Of a stretch of DNA of 64,000 bases, positions 24,664 to 33,269 are shown piece after piece. Each line of letters opens with the position of its first letter. The stretch's first letter is position 1. Source of the DNA: Pirellulales bacterium (GTDB taxonomy: Bacteria > Planctomycetota > Planctomycetia > Pirellulales > DATAWG01); NCBI GenBank assembly GCA_035939775.1, contig DASZFO010000064.1, forward strand, positions 1 to 64,000. The letters run 5' to 3'. Below the pieces are notes generated by a model that was not told the DNA's origin, made no database searches, and worked only from the letters and a program-made list of their open reading frames with translations. A program made the translations under genes and the position numbers.

Positions 24664-24951
24664 GTGAGCGGTGGCGAGTCGCGTGAGCGGCGGGTGGTGC
24701 ATTTTCGCGGCCAGGTCCAGGGCGTGGGCTTTCGCTACACGGCCGCGCGGATCGCCGGCCATTTCGACGTGAATGGGTATGTGCAGAATCTTCCCGACGG
24801 CCGGGTGCTTGTCGTCGCCGAAGGGCGAGCCGCCGAACTCGATCGTTTACTTCAGCGAATCCAAGTCGAAATGGGGCGTTATATCCGGGATGCGAACACC
24901 ACCACCGGACCCGCCAGCGGCGAGTTTCAGGGCTTTGATGTGCGGTACTAA
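24664..24951 (+). CDS. acyP: Acylphosphatase
   Basis: A 95-residue enzyme that hydrolyses acyl phosphates such as acetyl phosphate or 1,3-bisphosphoglycerate. The active-site loop is VQGVGFRYT at about residues 18-26 (catalytic Arg), and the second signature GYVQNLPDGRVLVVAEG carries the catalytic Asn. The length is normal for the family. GTG 24664 follows an AGGAG-containing site. Three bases separate its stop from the start of the ABC permease gene, so they may be co-transcribed, without an evident functional link. Confidence 0.9.
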   Translation: MSGGESRERRVVHFRGQVQGVGFRYTAARIAGHFDVNGYVQNLPDGRVLVVAEGRAAELDRLLQRIQVEMGRYIRDANTTTGPASGEFQGFDVRY

Positions 24952-24954
24952 AGC

Positions 24955-26460
24955 ATGATGAATCTCCCTGTCCTGCCGCTTCCATTGGCCGCGCTTTCAA
25001 CCTGGCTCACGCCGCCGTGGTTGATCGGCGCCGGGGCCTTCGCGGGCTTGCTTATCCTTGCCGTGGCGTACGGTCTAATTCGGCTCGTCTCGCGCAAAGC
25101 GGGCATGTTTCTCAACGACAGCCCGCGCGAAGGGTTCCTTACGCCGGTTCTGCTTTTGGCCGTGATCCTCGCGGTCGGTGCGGTGGCGGCCTCGCCCGTC
25201 GTACCAGTCCGCGATCTGCTGCGGTCGCTCCGTCGGCTCCCAACGGCCGGACTACTGGATATATCGGAGACGATCATCCCCGGCGCGAAAGATCAGCGGG
25301 TCGAACTCGACATTCGCCCGTCGGAGTTGAAAACGCTCAAGATTGAAAGCGACCAGGACCTCACGCTAACCCTCGTCGAATATGGCATCATCAAGGAAGC
25401 CAAGGAATCGCGGATCGAATTGGTGCACAAGGAACCGTATGAATGGAAGCGGGCCGAGCATGAGAACAACCTGTTTTATGGCGACAGTTCGATCCTGGCA
25501 GTGAAGAACCTCAGCGACAAACCGGCCCAAATCCAGTTCACCGGCACGACGACCGAAGAGTATCCCGAGGTCGCCGCGATTCCGAACACCGCGGCCGCAC
25601 TCGTCGGGCTGGTCGCGTTCTTTTTGCTCTTCAAGTTGCTCTGCCCGAAGATCTCGGCGATCGGCCTGGCCACGGCGCGAGAGGTCATGGTCCAGCCGTT
25701 GTTTCAGGTAGTGATGGCGCTGGGGGCCTTCGCGATCGTGATGGCGGTGTTCATCCCCTACAACACGTTCGGCGAAGACGTCAAGATGCTCAAGCTCTCC
25801 GACGTGACGCTCATCAAGGTGCTGGCGATCATCGTGGCGATCTGGACGGCCAGCGAATCGATCTCGAGCGAACTCGAGGGGCGCACGGCGATGACCGTTC
25901 TCTCCAAGCCGATTGGCCGGCGGCAGTTCATTCTCGGAAAATTCCTCGGCGTCACGCTCCCGGCCGCCCTTATGTTCCTGTTTCTCGGGGCGCTGTTTCT
26001 CGTGACCGTCTCCTATAAAGTGGTCTACGACGCCCGCGAGAGCGCGCAGCTCGAGCCGATCTGGCAGAGTTGCTTCCAGCCGATGATGAGTTCCGTTCCG
26101 GGCCTGTTGCTGGCCTTCTTCGAGACGGTAATGCTGGCCGCCGTCGGCGTGGCCCTCTCGACCCGGCTCCCGATGCTGGCGAACCTGATCGTCTGCTCGT
26201 CGGTTTACGTCGTCGGGCACTTGGTCCCCATGCTCGTCATGTCGCGGATCGGCGACACGTACGGCATCATCCGCTTCGTCGGCCGCTTGATCGCCGCCGT
26301 CTTTCCGGTGCTCGACCATTTCGACATCGAGGCCACCGTCTCGACCGGCAATCCCGTGCCGGCGATCTATCTCTACGCCACCCTGGGCTATTGCCTGCTG
26401 TATAGCACCGTCGCCATGCTGCTGGCGCTGGTGCTGTTTGAGGACCGGGATTTGGCGTGA
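24955..26460 (+). CDS. ABC-2 type transporter permease
   Basis: A 501-residue integral membrane protein. There is an N-terminal helix pair (AGAFAGLLILAVAYGLI, FLTPVLLLAVILAVGAVAA), a soluble domain of roughly residues 85-210, then about six further helices in the ABC-2 pattern, including the cytosolic SSELEGRTAMTVLSKPIGRRQFILGKFLG segment that is highly characteristic of ABC-2/NatB-type permeases. No ATP-binding subunit is encoded next to it, so the ATPase must be elsewhere in the genome. The export substrate is unknown. Confidence 0.82.
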   Translation: MMNLPVLPLPLAALSTWLTPPWLIGAGAFAGLLILAVAYGLIRLVSRKAGMFLNDSPREGFLTPVLLLAVILAVGAVAASPVVPVRDLLRSLRRLPTAGLLDISETIIPGAKDQRVELDIRPSELKTLKIESDQDLTLTLVEYGIIKEAKESRIELVHKEPYEWKRAEHENNLFYGDSSILAVKNLSDKPAQIQFTGTTTEEYPEVAAIPNTAAALVGLVAFFLLFKLLCPKISAIGLATAREVMVQPLFQVVMALGAFAIVMAVFIPYNTFGEDVKMLKLSDVTLIKVLAIIVAIWTASESISSELEGRTAMTVLSKPIGRRQFILGKFLGVTLPAALMFLFLGALFLVTVSYKVVYDARESAQLEPIWQSCFQPMMSSVPGLLLAFFETVMLAAVGVALSTRLPMLANLIVCSSVYVVGHLVPMLVMSRIGDTYGIIRFVGRLIAAVFPVLDHFDIEATVSTGNPVPAIYLYATLGYCLLYSTVAMLLALVLFEDRDLA

Positions 26461-26546
26461 GAACTGGTAGGTCGCTCCTATCGCATGGGTCCCTCGCTCG
26501 GTGGTAGAATTGAGTCTGTAACAGACTTGCCGGGGGTTTCGGCAAT

Positions 26547-26792
26547 ATGCCCTATTACGAATTCCTCTGGACTGACGACATTATGGAGCATCTTGCTGAG
26601 CACGGTATTGCCCAGGATGACTTCGAGCATGTCGTTTGCAACCCGACGTCCAAGGGTATTAGTCGTTCGTCGAACCTTCCGGCCGCCTGGGGCCACACTT
26701 CGGACGGCCGATACATCATTGCGGTTTACGAAGAATTGGACGAGTTGACGATTCTTCCGGTGACCGCGTACATGGTTCCCGAGCCCGATTGA
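26547..26792 (+). CDS. BrnT-like putative toxin
   Basis: An 81-residue basic-to-neutral protein with a pattern like BrnT/RelE-type toxins: LAEHGIAQDDFEHVV (helix with HG, then acidic residues), WGHTSDGRYIIAVYEEL (beta hairpin around DGRYI) and a closing ILPVTAYMV strand. The gene directly downstream encodes an XRE-like HTH protein with a 3-9-nt gap, the usual arrangement of a toxin with an HTH antitoxin. The BrnT assignment is by pattern only; a housekeeping role is possible. Confidence 0.55.
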   Translation: MPYYEFLWTDDIMEHLAEHGIAQDDFEHVVCNPTSKGISRSSNLPAAWGHTSDGRYIIAVYEELDELTILPVTAYMVPEPD

Positions 26793-26801
26793 GGTGTGCG
26801 C

Positions 26802-27134
26802 ATGACCCAACGACAAATCAAGCGATTCACTCGCCCACTCACCGAGTCCGAGCACGATCGCTTGCAGCGATACCGCGCTCAGATCGCCGCGGAGTTGCCG
26901 GAGCTTCAGTCACGAGATCAGATGCGAAAAGAAGCGCGGGAAGAGCCCACCCTCAGTGGCGAACTCCGCCGCGCGATCCACGCCAGCGAGCATTCGTTGG
27001 CCGAGGTTGGAGCCCTGGCGGGCCTCACGCCAATCATGCTCGACGATTTCCTGACCGGCGAACGTACTTTGCGGTCTGATGTCTTGGATCGCCTCGCCGC
27101 GGCAGTTGGCTACGAACTGCACCGTACACCCTGA
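26802..27134 (+). CDS. XRE-like HTH protein, putative antitoxin
   Basis: A 110-residue DNA-binding protein (ATG 26802; a GTG six bases earlier is an alternative). The C-terminal half is a helix-turn-helix of the Cro/XRE class: LRRAIHASEHSLAEVGALAGLT, then MLDDFLTGERTLRSDVLDRLAAAVGYEL. The N-terminal half is charged and helical (TESEHDRLQRYRAQIAAELPEL). It follows the BrnT-like gene almost without a gap and would repress that operon if the two form a toxin-antitoxin pair. Confidence 0.65.
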   Translation: MTQRQIKRFTRPLTESEHDRLQRYRAQIAAELPELQSRDQMRKEAREEPTLSGELRRAIHASEHSLAEVGALAGLTPIMLDDFLTGERTLRSDVLDRLAAAVGYELHRTP

Positions 27135-27216
27135 TCATCGCACGGTCTCAATCTCGAAGAGATGCCGACACTTCATCCGCGGGCCCGACTTTTCCTGTCA
27201 CTTTCGGTCTCTCACT

Positions 27217-29175
27217 ATGCATTGGAATTCGTTTCATCGGGCCCGTCGCTTCGGGCCGCCGCCGCTGGGAATGCGGCTGGCCGTTTATGGGTCGAGCCTG
27301 CTGGCGGCGGCGCTGATGGTGCTGCTGATCGTGGCCTTGGGCGCGATCGCTGATCTGGCGACCAGTCGCGGCAATCTGTCGATCGATGCTCGCGCGAAGG
27401 AGCAACTTCAAGAGATCGAGCGGCTCTCTGGCAGCCCTGACGCCTCGGTCGGCGAGCAGGTCCGGTATGACGGCCGCGGGCTATTGCCGGCCGTTTGGCG
27501 GTTGCACGGCACTTGGCTCGGGAAGATTAGCGACGGTCTGTATGCGAGTTGGCCCGCCTTGCAGCGCAACGACTCTTGCGTGCCGGCAATCGTCGTCACG
27601 GGATGGTGCCTTTCGCTATTGCTGGCGGTCGCCTTGTATTTGCTCGAACGGTCCGCACGCGTTTCGACCCGAAATGCCGTGCAGCGATTGCGGCTCGCGC
27701 TCTATCAACAATCGGTTCAACTTGGGGCGGGTGACCTGTTGCTAGGACAAAGGCAAAGCGTCGTGGAACTGTTCGTCGATCGTGTCGAGGCGCTCGCCAG
27801 AGGATTGGTGCGCTGGTCGCGGGCCGTGCCGCTTGCGGTCGTGCTGTTGCTGTTGTTGGCCGTCACCGCGATGTACGTCGACTTCTGGCTCACTCTGGCC
27901 GCGATCCTGTTGGCCGTTCTAAGCCGGCTGATGCTCGAAGGGCTGCGAAACAGCTCGAAGCGGCGCGGGACGTTTTGGGCCGACGTGGCCGCTCAACAAT
28001 GCGATACGCTCGTCGAAGACTTGCAGCAGGCGCGGTCGCTGGGCAACTTCGCCCCGGCCACCGTTTTGCCCGGCGGATCAGTTCCGGAGCGATTGCAGCA
28101 TTGCCACGCTGCCTCGGTTCGACAGCACATAAGCCCCGCGGTGAACGAGCCGGCAGTGCTGATGTTCGTACTTTTCGGGGCGTGGTTGATTCTCTTGCTC
28201 GCCGGGTTGAATGTGCTCAGAGATCCGCCGCGAGTGCTGTTCGCTGGGACGGTTGTATTGGGAGCGTCCGTGGTTTCGATGGTCTTTCCGTTGCGGCTCT
28301 TGCAACGATTGCTGCAAGAATTGCCCGAGGCCGATCGCGCGGCGGCCGACATCATGGGGTATCTCGATCGCCAGCCAAGCGTGGGGCAGGTGCCCGAGGC
28401 GAAGCCGATCACTCCGCCGATGAAGCAACTGGCGCTGGTGAACGTTCGGCTCTCGGATGCCGCCGGCATGAAGCTGCTCGACGACGTGTCGCTCACGATC
28501 CCTTGCGGCAGCCGCACGGCGGTGATTGCCTCCGACCGAGAAACGCCGTTCGCCGTGGCCGGGCTGCTGCCCCGGTTTTACGATCCGACGGCGGGAAGAG
28601 TGCTGTTCGATGGGCAAGAAATTGGCCGGGGAACGCTCGCTTCGCTGCGCGGGCACGTCGGGTTGTTACTGCCGGGGCGAATCCTGGCGACGGGAACAGT
28701 TAGCGAGAACATTTCCGGCGGCGATCCGCGGTATTCAGCCCGCGAAGTGATCGAGGCGGCTCGGCAGGCGCTGGCCTACGATTTCATCCAGAAACTGCCG
28801 CACGGCTTCGACACCGTCGTGGGCGAGCATGGCCTGCATCTCTCGGCGCCCGAGGCGATGCTGCTGGGCGTCGCTCGGATTCTGATTCATGATCCGGCGG
28901 TGGCGATCCTGGGTGAAACAGCCGATCGCTACGACGCGACGACCGAGGACACGCTTAACGCGGCCACGGGCCGGCTGGCTGCCGGCCGGACGCTGATCGT
29001 GTTGGCACGCCGCCTCGCCACCTTGCGATCCGTCGAACGGATCTTATTGTTCCACGAAGGAAAGCTGCACGCCGACGGCAGCCATGGCGAGCTGCTCGAA
29101 CAGTCTGAGTTGTATCGCCATTTGAACTACGTGCGGTTCAACGAATTCCGCAATCAGGTCAGCGGCGATTGGTAA
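27217..29175 (+). CDS. ABC exporter homologue with degenerate nucleotide-binding domain
   Basis: A 652-residue protein with the layout of a half-size ABC exporter: membrane helices in residues 20-370 (for example LLAAALMVLLIVALGAI, AVVLLLLLAVTAMY, LMFVLFGAWLILLLAGL) and an NBD-like domain from about 405. The NBD keeps flanking sequence (LLPRFYDPTAGRVLFDG, LARRLATLRSVERILLFHEGKLHADGSHGEL) but not the catalytic motifs. The P-loop is ASDRETPF at 438-445 with no Lys, the LSGGQ position is LSAPE at 542-546, Walker B has Gly in place of Asp (AILGE), and the H-loop His is Arg598. ATP hydrolysis is unlikely. The start at ATG 27217 is the first one compatible with the membrane domain. Confidence 0.72.
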   Translation: MHWNSFHRARRFGPPPLGMRLAVYGSSLLAAALMVLLIVALGAIADLATSRGNLSIDARAKEQLQEIERLSGSPDASVGEQVRYDGRGLLPAVWRLHGTWLGKISDGLYASWPALQRNDSCVPAIVVTGWCLSLLLAVALYLLERSARVSTRNAVQRLRLALYQQSVQLGAGDLLLGQRQSVVELFVDRVEALARGLVRWSRAVPLAVVLLLLLAVTAMYVDFWLTLAAILLAVLSRLMLEGLRNSSKRRGTFWADVAAQQCDTLVEDLQQARSLGNFAPATVLPGGSVPERLQHCHAASVRQHISPAVNEPAVLMFVLFGAWLILLLAGLNVLRDPPRVLFAGTVVLGASVVSMVFPLRLLQRLLQELPEADRAAADIMGYLDRQPSVGQVPEAKPITPPMKQLALVNVRLSDAAGMKLLDDVSLTIPCGSRTAVIASDRETPFAVAGLLPRFYDPTAGRVLFDGQEIGRGTLASLRGHVGLLLPGRILATGTVSENISGGDPRYSAREVIEAARQALAYDFIQKLPHGFDTVVGEHGLHLSAPEAMLLGVARILIHDPAVAILGETADRYDATTEDTLNAATGRLAAGRTLIVLARRLATLRSVERILLFHEGKLHADGSHGELLEQSELYRHLNYVRFNEFRNQVSGDW

Positions 29176-29202
29176 CAGCACGGACGGCAATGCCGAATCG
29201 AC

Positions 29203-29311
29203 GGGTGCCATGGCCACTGCCCTGAGTGGCCATGCCTCGTTGCGGCTCATGCCCACGCCGAGCCGTGGGCATGGCACCCTACGTGTCAAAACAGTTTTAA
29301 AGCTCCACTAG
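29203..29311. repeat. 109-bp palindromic element, copy 2
   Basis: Starts GGGTGCCATG and includes two hairpins, GGCCACT/AGTGGCC and CATGCCCACG/CGTGGGCATG, then CATGGCACCC and a tail CAAAACAGTTTT ending CTCCACTAG. The copy at 63787-63895 has the same length and order of parts. Its last bases provide the TAG stop codon (29310-29308) of the minus-strand DUF1697 gene. Confidence 0.8.
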
Positions 29312-29835
29312 GCGCGTTTCAAGATTTCGCAAACGGCCGCGATCGTGTTCCACTTGCGCGTGGTGGCGGGCACGCCGAGGCACTTCTCGACGACCTCGTT
29401 GGGATAGACGAGCGTCCGCCCGAGCCGCCGGTGAAGACTCAGCGCAAAGCGGCCGCGGATCGCGATGGCTTTCACCTGCCACTCGTCGCCTGCCGGTCGG
29501 CAGATGGGAAGCCGAACCGATGTGCGCAGGCGTTTTGCCAACACGCTCACGTAGCGAACTACGTCATCGCCGACCGATTCAACCTCGAACGGCTCGCTGG
29601 CCGCGAGTTCGAGCACCTCGCGCGCTTGACAGACCATGAGTTCGGGTACAAACGACAGTCTCTTCAAGAATTCGGCCCGCAGTGCCGCTTGGCCGACCCT
29701 CTTGCGGATCACAAACGTTCCTGCCGCGCCGACGCTCACCACGTCGAGCGCCGCCAGATCCTTGGCGAGAACGCTGGGCTTGAACGCCTTGTGCCCGCCG
29801 ACGTTCACGCCTCGCAAGAATACGATCAAGGCCAT
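29308..29835 (-). CDS. DUF1697 family protein
   Basis: A 175-residue protein of the DUF1697 family, a small alpha/beta domain of unknown function. The typical opening ALIVFLRGVNVGGH and the C-terminal TRKWNTIAAVCEIL (usually TRNWNTV) are both present. It is the last gene of a run on the minus strand, 5 bp after the 96-residue protein gene. Its stop codon lies in a dispersed repeat, so the final residues KRA may differ from those of relatives. Confidence 0.8.
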   Translation of the reverse strand: MALIVFLRGVNVGGHKAFKPSVLAKDLAALDVVSVGAAGTFVIRKRVGQAALRAEFLKRLSFVPELMVCQAREVLELAASEPFEVESVGDDVVRYVSVLAKRLRTSVRLPICRPAGDEWQVKAIAIRGRFALSLHRRLGRTLVYPNEVVEKCLGVPATTRKWNTIAAVCEILKRA

Positions 29836-29840
29836 GGACT

Positions 29841-30131
29841 TCAGCCCCCGAAAATGACGGCTTCCCGCGCCGGTTCGTATCGGCCCATTACGCCGTCATG
29901 GCATTTCGAGCAGTAGAAGCCGCGCTCTTGGCCGTCGTGCGTGCCTCGATGCACATGGTCTTCGACGCAATCGTCAAGCGCTACGCGGCTCCGTACCGCT
30001 TCCGTGTCGATGAAGCAATCGAAATAGACCCACTCCCGGCAATTGTCCGTCCAGGCTTGTCCGCGGTATGTTTCGCTGATGCCGCGAGCCCTGATTGCTT
30101 GCTCGAGTGCCTTCAGATGCTCGCAAACCAT
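29841..30131 (-). CDS. Hypothetical protein with Cys pairs
   Basis: A 96-residue soluble protein. It begins MVCEHLKALEQAI, contains NCREWVYFDCFIDTEAV, and near the C-terminus has FYCSKCHDGVMG, a CxxC pair that could bind zinc. I do not recognise the family. Gaps of 7 bp to the cytochrome gene and 5 bp to the DUF1697 gene suggest one operon. A shared function is not evident. Confidence 0.65.
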   Translation of the reverse strand: MVCEHLKALEQAIRARGISETYRGQAWTDNCREWVYFDCFIDTEAVRSRVALDDCVEDHVHRGTHDGQERGFYCSKCHDGVMGRYEPAREAVIFGG

Positions 30132-30138
30132 TCGTCAT

Positions 30139-32679
30139 TCACTTTTGGAACATCTTGTGGTTCTTGTCGCCACCCGAAAAGAGAAATGCGATCAGGTCGA
30201 GCACCTCGTCTTGGTTCAATGTGCTCAACAGTCCGGTCGGCATCGGCGAGATCGGGGAGGGGCGGATCGATTCGATGTGATGGCGGTTGATTGTCACCTG
30301 ATCGTCCGGAGCAAGGAGGTTTTGGGCGATCGAGATGCCGTCGCCGTGGAGGTTGACGATCCGGCCGGCGACTTCGCGGCCGTCGTCGAGCGTGAAGATG
30401 CTGGCCTTGTATTGGTCGGCGATCACCTTGCTCGGATCGATGATCGATTCCAAGAGGTCGTGAGCGTTAAAACGGCCGGCGACGCCCGTCAGATCGGGCC
30501 CGCCGGAACTTCCTTCTCCTTGAAAGCGATGGCAATGGAAGCACATCGCCGCGGCGAACGTCGTGCGGCCCCGGTCGAAGTTCCGCCCCTTCAAGCCGGC
30601 TTGCACGACCGGCAGCAGTTCATCCATCGTGTAATTCTTCACGAACGGACGCGGCGGCAGCACCGGGCCGGCAGCGGCCGGCATGTCTTTCAGCACTTCG
30701 GCCAGCGCCAGTTTGTCGTCGGCGCTCAAATGGCCGATCGCTTCTTCCTTCATGTGCCGGAGATAGGGGGCGAAGCTATGGCCCCCTTTTAACTCGGTCG
30801 CGCGATGGAACCAATTGAAATACGCTTTGCGCTCGTCTAGCGATGCCCAGCCGCTCTGGGCAGTCCGCAGCACGTAGGCGCACCAAATCTGCTCTTCCTG
30901 CACGGGAGATGTTTCCAGCAGCTTGACCGTCCGCGAAACAGAATTCGGCGCTTCCAAATAAACTAGCAGCGCACTCAGCTCGCGGTTGAACGCGACTTCG
31001 GTCGATGGGAAGAGCGGATCGAGCTTTGAAATAACCGGCGCCGCGATCGAAGCCGAGGGCTTCCCCATCCGCGCGAACGCCAGTCCATAAGCTCGCAGCA
31101 ATTCCAACTGCTGCGGCTGGCTGAGCTGATTCCAATTCAAGCGGTCCAATGCCGCGACCATCCGCGGCTGGAGCGATTTGTCGCCGCAACGAGCCAGCGC
31201 CACCATCGCCGTCAACAAGGCCTGCGGATCCTTTTCGCTAAGCGCCTGCTCCTGCCATTCGGCCACCGGCTGGCTTTCAATCGCCGTGCGGGCCGCCCAG
31301 CGGATGAAACGATCTCGATGGCCCAAGCTCGGCCAGGCGGCCGAAACAGCAGTGGGATCCTCATGGCCGTGGAATGCTTCGAGGCGGTGCCGCAGGGCCC
31401 GCGCCTGCTCCGCATTCGGATTCAACTGCGGCTTGGCCGGCGCAACGGATTCCGTGCCTGAATAGGTGACGCGATACAACCCCGACTGTGTCTTTCGCCC
31501 GCCGATCGCGAAATAAAGCGCCCCGTCGTTGCCGACCACGATATCCGTTACGGGCAGCGGCTGGCCGGAGATGAATCGCTCGAAAGTTCCCTCGTAGGTC
31601 GAGCCATGTGGCTCCAAGTGAACGGCATAAATCACGCCGTAGGTCCAATCGAGAATGTAGAGCGCCTGCTGGTATTTGGCGGGGTACTTCGTGCCATAGC
31701 CGAACACGATCCCGGTCGGCGCTCCAACGCCGATATCCACGACCGCGGGCAGGTTATCCGGATAGTAGACGGGAAACTTACCCGAGCCGTTCCGCCAACC
31801 CGAATCCGAGCCGTTCGTGAGATGGCAAACGCGGGTCGGGCGATACCAGGGCAGCCCGATGTCCCATTCCATGTCGTTGTCGTAGGTGAACAGCTCGCCG
31901 TCGGCATTGAAGGCGATGTCGTAGCAGTTCCGCATACCGATATTGGTCAGCTCCCATGTCTTGCCGTCGGAATCGGTCCGGCAGACCCAACCGGCCGGTG
32001 CGAAAATGTTGGCCGCGAATCCGTTTCCATCGGGCATCCGCGGGAGCAACTGATCTTCGCCCCAAACTTTCGGCGCGCGAAAAACTTCGGGATCCGGCGT
32101 CGCCGTAAAATTCCCGGCCACGACGTATAACGATTTGCCGTCCGGCCCAAGGATGACGGCATGCGGACCGTGCTCACCGCTTCCTTTGAACGGCCGCAGC
32201 AATTCGATGCTGTCGAATTGATCGGTCCCCTTGGTGTCGCGGAGGCGATAGAGTCCGCTTGGCTTTGCCGCAATCTCGCGCCCCTCATTCACGACGACAT
32301 AGAGGCTGTCGAAGGCGTAGAGCAGTCCTTGCGCCCCGCCGATTGCCGCTTTGAGCCGCTCAACCTTGGTTTCGCCCGTGCCGCCGTTCGGTGATGGCGT
32401 GATTCGATAAAGTGCTCCGTATTGATCGGACGCAATCAGTCGGCCTTTGTTGTCGACAGTGAGCGCGACCCAAGAACCCTCCTTGTCCGCGGGCACGGAG
32501 TAGAGCCGCTCGACTTTGAAGCCGGGCAAAGTCTGGATGGCCTCGACCGGCGTGGCCGTTTGGGCGACGGCAGTGACCGGCTTGATGGCCGTTTGCTTCG
32601 CTTCTTCCGGCACGGCTCGCGCGACGAGCAGACCGATCGTCAACGACGCCAACAGACAACCGACGGCAATCCGCCTCAT
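30139..32679 (-). CDS. PVC-type beta-propeller CxxCH cytochrome
   Basis: An 846-residue exported protein of the planctomycete-verrucomicrobia group of large cytochrome-dehydrogenase-like proteins. A signal peptide starts at ATG 32679 (RRIAVGCLLASLTIGLLVA). Then comes a six-bladed propeller of the glucose/sorbosone dehydrogenase kind (GPHAVILGPDGKSLYVVAGN, NCYDIAFNADGELFTYDNDME, TDIVVGNDGALYFAIGG), a helical HEAT-like middle, and a C-terminal haem-binding domain with CFHCH around residue 715 and GGPDLTGVAGRF. The distal ligand Met may be in SPMPTGLLS. Its likely role is periplasmic oxidation of an organic substrate; the substrate is unknown. A second ATG/GTG start 15 nt upstream is possible. 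Confidence 0.87.
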   Translation of the reverse strand: MRRIAVGCLLASLTIGLLVARAVPEEAKQTAIKPVTAVAQTATPVEAIQTLPGFKVERLYSVPADKEGSWVALTVDNKGRLIASDQYGALYRITPSPNGGTGETKVERLKAAIGGAQGLLYAFDSLYVVVNEGREIAAKPSGLYRLRDTKGTDQFDSIELLRPFKGSGEHGPHAVILGPDGKSLYVVAGNFTATPDPEVFRAPKVWGEDQLLPRMPDGNGFAANIFAPAGWVCRTDSDGKTWELTNIGMRNCYDIAFNADGELFTYDNDMEWDIGLPWYRPTRVCHLTNGSDSGWRNGSGKFPVYYPDNLPAVVDIGVGAPTGIVFGYGTKYPAKYQQALYILDWTYGVIYAVHLEPHGSTYEGTFERFISGQPLPVTDIVVGNDGALYFAIGGRKTQSGLYRVTYSGTESVAPAKPQLNPNAEQARALRHRLEAFHGHEDPTAVSAAWPSLGHRDRFIRWAARTAIESQPVAEWQEQALSEKDPQALLTAMVALARCGDKSLQPRMVAALDRLNWNQLSQPQQLELLRAYGLAFARMGKPSASIAAPVISKLDPLFPSTEVAFNRELSALLVYLEAPNSVSRTVKLLETSPVQEEQIWCAYVLRTAQSGWASLDERKAYFNWFHRATELKGGHSFAPYLRHMKEEAIGHLSADDKLALAEVLKDMPAAAGPVLPPRPFVKNYTMDELLPVVQAGLKGRNFDRGRTTFAAAMCFHCHRFQGEGSSGGPDLTGVAGRFNAHDLLESIIDPSKVIADQYKASIFTLDDGREVAGRIVNLHGDGISIAQNLLAPDDQVTINRHHIESIRPSPISPMPTGLLSTLNQDEVLDLIAFLFSGGDKNHKMFQK

Positions 32680-32757
32680 AAGGTGCGACTCCACGAACGA
32701 TGTGCGGTTCTTGAACTACGCTTCGGCACGAGCGTAACAATACAACGGCCGACGCCT

Positions 32758-32967
32758 TCATTTCGGGGCCGGTTCGGCCGGTTTGCCCTTGTTCAACTCC
32801 TGATCCAAACCGGCTTTCGCCTTCCCGGTCTCTTCCTTGATCTTCTCGACCGCCCTTTGCTCATCCTCTTTGATTTTTTCCTTATTGACGGTGAACCAAC
32901 CGCGGTAAATGCCGACAACGATGATCACGACCAGCACAAAGAACAAGAAAAACCAACCCCTTCTCAT
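32758..32967 (-). CDS. Small single-pass membrane protein with charged tail
   Basis: A 69-residue protein: an N-terminal transmembrane helix (GWFFLFFVLVVIIVVGIY at about 4-21), the aromatic WFTV junction, then a Lys/Glu-rich helical tail (IKEDEQRAVEKIKEETGKAK). ATG 32967 is supported by GGGGGAGGG 8 nt upstream; longer upstream frames lack such a site. It precedes the cytochrome gene by 78 bp on the same strand. Short membrane-anchored coiled coils of this type are common in planctomycetes; function unknown. Confidence 0.75.
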   Translation of the reverse strand: MRRGWFFLFFVLVVIIVVGIYRGWFTVNKEKIKEDEQRAVEKIKEETGKAKAGLDQELNKGKPAEPAPK

Positions 32968-33098
32968 ATAGATTCCCTCCCCCTTAGGTTTCGAGGTCCG
33001 TCCCGCGACAAATGGACCGATGGACTTGCCGCGTCCATTTTGGTCTGCCGGAGGCGATCGTTTTCGCCGGTTTTGATTCTCGTCCGCCGACGCCAAGT

Positions 33099-33127
33099 TT
33101 GCAAGCGTGCTGGCGTTACGGTATTCT
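33099..33127 (+). promoter_or_regulatory. Possible promoter of the carbonic anhydrase gene
   Basis: TTGCAA (33099-33104) is spaced by 17 nt from TATTCT (33122-33127). Transcription would start near 33134, giving a leader of about 136 nt. The rest of the 302-bp divergent gap holds no gene. Confidence 0.4.
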
Positions 33128-33269
33128 TGGATTGTGGTGCGGGGCCGACCGTGAAGGCCGGTGGCGAGGGTGCAACGGCCAGCGCGTGGCCCCCGCTATC
33201 GTCCGTGAAGATGATCCATCCGAATTGCCCCTTCGTCAACACAGCGTTTCGCCAGAATCCGAACTACCT

